Part shown: piece by piece, positions 6,146 through 8,007 of the stretch | Layout: every line of letters starts with the position of its first letter | Position numbering within the stretch: position 1 is the stretch's first letter | Assembly (NCBI GenBank): GCA_934183355.1 | Contig: CAKPST010000068.1 | Coordinates: forward strand, 1-8,007 | Direction: 5' to 3' | Length of the DNA stretch: 8,007 nt | DNA from: an uncultured Prevotella sp. | GTDB lineage: Bacteria; Bacteroidota; Bacteroidia; Bacteroidales; Bacteroidaceae | Notes under the pieces: model-generated | The model's database searches: none | Told to the model about the DNA's origin: nothing | Seen by the model: the letters and a program-made list of their open reading frames with translations, nothing else | Translations under genes and position numbers: made by a program

Positions 6146-7690
6146 ATGGAAGCGAAAGAAAATTTCGATAATTTTAAATGGCTACTATCTCATCATGTGG
6201 TAAAAGATAATAATCTGCCTGATGAAAATAAACTTGTGTATACTGTTGGTGGTAGTTATGTAATAGGAGTAAAAGAATTATATTTTGTTAGGTCTTTTTA
6301 TTCAAGGTATTTACGTGTTTTTGATAACTCATTCATACAAGACAAATTAGCAACTTTGAAGAATGAAACAGCCAAAATATGGGCGAAATATGCAATTTGC
6401 CGAATACCATTTGTATTAAAGTATGAAAATGAAGAATTTGAAGAGCAATTAGACGACCTGCTATTAAGGTTGAAAATCAAAGAGTCAAATATCGCAGGGC
6501 TATTTAAGCCATATCAACCGTTTTTTACAAATAATGATTATTTTAGATTTGCTTTCGACAATATCGATTCGCCTTTATATCGTTATTTCTACATTCTCCT
6601 TATACTCCTCTATGAAGATGAATACCCAACAGATGCAACAAAGCTATTTCCATATCGTTATACCACATGTCCCCAAAAAGAAACTTGCGAAGCCATAAAT
6701 AAATGTCAGACTAAAAAAAGATGCTATTATCTTGAGTCTGTGTATGGCAAAGACTATGATTTTGCTGAAAACTTGAATGATTTTCAGAAAGAAATGACAT
6801 TGAATTTTTTGTCGGCTGCTCCAGATAAAATAAAGGATAAGGCATTGGTTAGACTATATGAATCCATTCAACAGATAAATATGTCTGAGCTATTTGATGC
6901 AAAACTATGTCTTTCATATGATAAAGTAATGTATGGAGAAGGTACACCTATGACTGGTAAATTTTTTATTAGATGGGATAAGGTAGAATTCTTTGATGGT
7001 TTTTATATAGTTAAGCATCCAAAAGTTCCTTTCAATAAGGTGCTGCCATATCGAATATTAGACAAGTGTTCACGAAAGGCATATAATAACATTAGTGCTT
7101 TTTTCATGAAAAAGTTGCCACCTATATATGTAGAAGCTAAAGACGGTAAGATAATTAATGTTTTGAACATTGCAAACTTAAGTTCATGTATTTCAGTTAT
7201 GGAACACAAGGTTGATAATTCCAGTGCTGTGCATAATAAAATCTCTGATCTTAGAAAGTCAGAAAAGAAAGAATTATCAGCAGAGAAAGCAAGAAACCTT
7301 TGTAAAAAATTAAAGTCAAGGTATTTGGATTACTTATGCTCAAAACAGTTGGAACGTTATAAAGTTGTTTGTTGTGTCGAACATCGCGTCAATTCAACAG
7401 GTATAGTTACTTGTGAGTATTCTTTCATATTTACTATTAAAGAAATTTCCAATAGAGTTATATTGGCATATGAGAATGCATCAGAGTCACGATGTACATA
7501 CATATTGCCTATATCTCGACTATATTGGAAAGAAAGCATTGATAAGATATATGATTTCTTTGCGTCGAATGAGATAAATAAACGGCAATTGATGGCTTTA
7601 GGTTTGGTTGATTTGCGATTACCAGGCAACTATGAATATCAACGAGTTCTTCACTCTGATTATCTTGCTTGGGTAGATAAAATAAAGTAA
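6146..7690 (+). CDS. AT-rich hypothetical protein of unknown function, 514 residues
   Basis: I do not recognise this protein. It has no signal peptide or convincing membrane segment and should be cytoplasmic. Aromatic and charged residues dominate. A four-cysteine array with even spacing (Cys175, Cys181, Cys187, Cys193; C-x5-C-x5-C-x5-C) lies within a lysine-rich stretch and could bind zinc or an iron-sulphur cluster. Residues about 372-395 form a highly charged, probably helical linker. A C-terminal region (about 395-514) looks like an alpha/beta domain with strands around YSFIFTIKEI and RVILAYENA and a possible helix at SIDKIYDFFA. Base composition differs from the operon: 19 of 60 bases are G or C at 6181-6240, against 31 of 60 at 2401-2460. 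It sits directly after a tRNA, alone, and between imperfect inverted repeats, all consistent with horizontal acquisition. A role in defence or as mobile-element cargo is possible but unproven. No ribosome-binding site is visible; the ATG at 6129 is out of frame. Confidence 0.85.
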   Translation: MEAKENFDNFKWLLSHHVVKDNNLPDENKLVYTVGGSYVIGVKELYFVRSFYSRYLRVFDNSFIQDKLATLKNETAKIWAKYAICRIPFVLKYENEEFEEQLDDLLLRLKIKESNIAGLFKPYQPFFTNNDYFRFAFDNIDSPLYRYFYILLILLYEDEYPTDATKLFPYRYTTCPQKETCEAINKCQTKKRCYYLESVYGKDYDFAENLNDFQKEMTLNFLSAAPDKIKDKALVRLYESIQQINMSELFDAKLCLSYDKVMYGEGTPMTGKFFIRWDKVEFFDGFYIVKHPKVPFNKVLPYRILDKCSRKAYNNISAFFMKKLPPIYVEAKDGKIINVLNIANLSSCISVMEHKVDNSSAVHNKISDLRKSEKKELSAEKARNLCKKLKSRYLDYLCSKQLERYKVVCCVEHRVNSTGIVTCEYSFIFTIKEISNRVILAYENASESRCTYILPISRLYWKESIDKIYDFFASNEINKRQLMALGLVDLRLPGNYEYQRVLHSDYLAWVDKIK

Positions 7691-7748
7691 TATAGTATAT
7701 GGCATCAGTCCTATCTGAAGTGGTTATATATACTGTCATTTGGCAGAG

Positions 7749-7776
7749 TGGTACGGCTCGGAGGTCGTACTTTCTA
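7749..7776 (-). repeat. Right member of imperfect inverted repeats flanking the AT-rich gene
   Basis: The reverse complement of this 28-base segment aligns with 6088-6117 over its whole length (23 identical positions, two single-base gaps), including the exact octamer TGGTACGG opposite CCGTACCA. The two members point towards each other across about 1.6 kb that contains only one gene. The segment contains its own hairpin, so some of the similarity could come from independent palindromes, but the best match is in the inverted orientation and extends beyond the stem on the outer side (TAGAA). Confidence 0.45.
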
Positions 7777-7796
7777 TAATTAGTTTTTTCTTTTTT
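7751..7796 (+). terminator. Possible terminator of the AT-rich gene
   Basis: GTACGGC (7751-7757) pairs with GTCGTAC (7764-7770), seven pairs including one G-T, around the six-base loop TCGGAG. TTTCTATAATTAG and then a T-rich run follow. It lies 60 bases after the stop codon. The stem is modest and the T-tract is interrupted, so termination is plausible but weaker than at the other two terminators in this window. Confidence 0.4.
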
Positions 7797-7798
7797 CT

Positions 7799-7911
7799 AC
7801 TGCAATACTGCAATTCTTCTTGAAATATTTGTCTAACTATTTGATATACATGTTGTTGTGTGATTGCAGTAGCCTTATCGCCAACTGCAATAATCATACT
7901 TCAACTGCAAT
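7799..7911. repeat. Cluster of five ACTGCAAT octamers
   Basis: Exact copies of ACTGCAAT lie at 7799-7806, 7807-7814 (head-to-tail with the first), 7884-7891 and 7904-7911, and one inverted copy (ATTGCAGT) lies at 7863-7870. The last three start 21 and 20 bases apart, about two helical turns. The inverted copy and the copy at 7884 can also pair as an 8-bp stem with a 13-base loop. I noticed no exact copy elsewhere in the window. The arrangement resembles a multi-site protein-binding region or iterons; its function is not known. Confidence 0.7.
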
Positions 7912-7924
7912 ATATAAGGTTCAT

Positions 7925-7938
7925 CCATCTGAAGATGG
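7925..7938 (+). repeat. Small hairpin CCATC-TGAA-GATGG
   Basis: CCATC (7925-7929) and GATGG (7934-7938) are perfect inverted copies around the tetraloop TGAA, followed by TTTT. It is the first of three closely spaced hairpins with purine-rich loops at the end of the window and may be part of the same REP-like unit or a separate small element. Confidence 0.5.
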
Positions 7939-7939
7939 T

Positions 7940-7998
7940 TTTCAATAAAGTCCCGAAGGGACGACATAATATAGGATAGGGCGTAAGCCCTATTGAAA
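7940..7998. repeat. REP-like twin-hairpin element
   Basis: Two perfect hairpins stand side by side: GTCCC-GAA-GGGAC (7950-7962) and ATAGGGC-GTAA-GCCCTAT (7976-7993). They are enclosed by an outer inverted repeat, TTTCAATA (7940-7947) and TATTGAAA (7991-7998), so the unit can fold as a three-way junction; the last three bases of the second hairpin compete with the outer stem. The layout of paired short palindromes with small purine-rich loops is like that of REP elements mobilised by RAYT transposases. I recall similar motifs being common in Bacteroidetes intergenic regions, but the family was not checked. Confidence 0.6.
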
Positions 7999-8007
7999 GG
8001 GGAGAAT

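Larger units (their letters stand above)
7691..8007. other. Gene-free, repeat-dense tail of the window
   Basis: No plausible coding sequence is seen on either strand in these 317 bases; the short open frames are AT-rich and lack family features. The stretch holds, in order, a hairpin that may end the upstream transcript, a T-rich run (7784-7796), five ACTGCAAT octamers (7799-7911) and a group of three hairpins (7925-7993) reaching almost to the window edge. The next gene lies outside the window. Confidence 0.7.

Noticed and set aside
7742..7770. A stretch (GGCAGAGTGGTACGGCTC then GGAGGTCGTAC) that resembles the D-arm to variable-loop part of an initiator tRNA, possibly a tRNA fragment left by integration.
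   Set aside because: There is no acceptor stem, T-arm or TTCGA motif, and the anticodon arm would be mostly missing. The segment is better explained by its own hairpin and by its inverted match to 6088-6117.
7799..7911. ACTGCAAT copies as a CRISPR array.
   Set aside because: The units are only eight bases, unevenly spaced, and one is inverted. There are no spacer-length regular gaps and no cas genes.
5976..8007. A repeat of the tRNA-Val 3' end as an attachment-site duplication for an integrated island.
   Set aside because: The T-arm and acceptor sequence (GGTTCGAATCC, AACGCCC) does not recur downstream in the window, so no att site can be claimed. A copy beyond 8007 remains possible.

Overview
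The window reads as a Bacteroidales chromosome, most likely Prevotella or a close relative. Three things support this. The gene order FAH-family hydrolase, porU, porV, ispF matches what I recall of Porphyromonas gingivalis (PG0025 to PG0028). The tRNA gene has a Bacteroidetes-type promoter (TTTG, then TAnnTTTG). The coding starts mostly lack strong Shine-Dalgarno sequences. The genus is an inference from style and was not checked against a database.

Layout. Positions 1-71 hold the last 22 codons of an upstream gene, closed by a strong intrinsic terminator at 107-149. Positions 184-5815 hold four co-oriented, closely spaced genes that look like one operon: a fumarylacetoacetate hydrolase-family enzyme, porU (the sortase-like C-terminal signal peptidase of the type IX secretion system), porV (the outer-membrane shuttle protein of that system) and ispF (MEP isoprenoid pathway). 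PorU and PorV act together at the outer membrane: substrates with a C-terminal secretion domain are passed to PorV, and PorU removes the domain and attaches the cargo to A-LPS. The two flanking enzymes have no obvious biochemical link to secretion. A tRNA-Val(UAC) with its own promoter and a very good terminator follows at 5924-6051.

Downstream of the tRNA the character changes. A single AT-rich gene (6146-7690, 514 codons) encodes a protein I do not recognise; it carries a regular C-x5-C-x5-C-x5-C cysteine array. It is bracketed by imperfect inverted repeats of about 30 bp (6088-6117 and 7749-7776), each of which also folds as a hairpin. It therefore looks like an accessory cargo gene inserted beside the tRNA, although no boundary duplication can be shown.

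The last 317 bases carry no gene but are rich in structure: a hairpin that may end the accessory gene's transcript, five copies of the octamer ACTGCAAT (one inverted, three spaced at two helical turns), and a REP-like group of hairpins running to the window edge. The accessory gene with its flanking repeats and this repeat-dense tail are the parts least explained by known biology.
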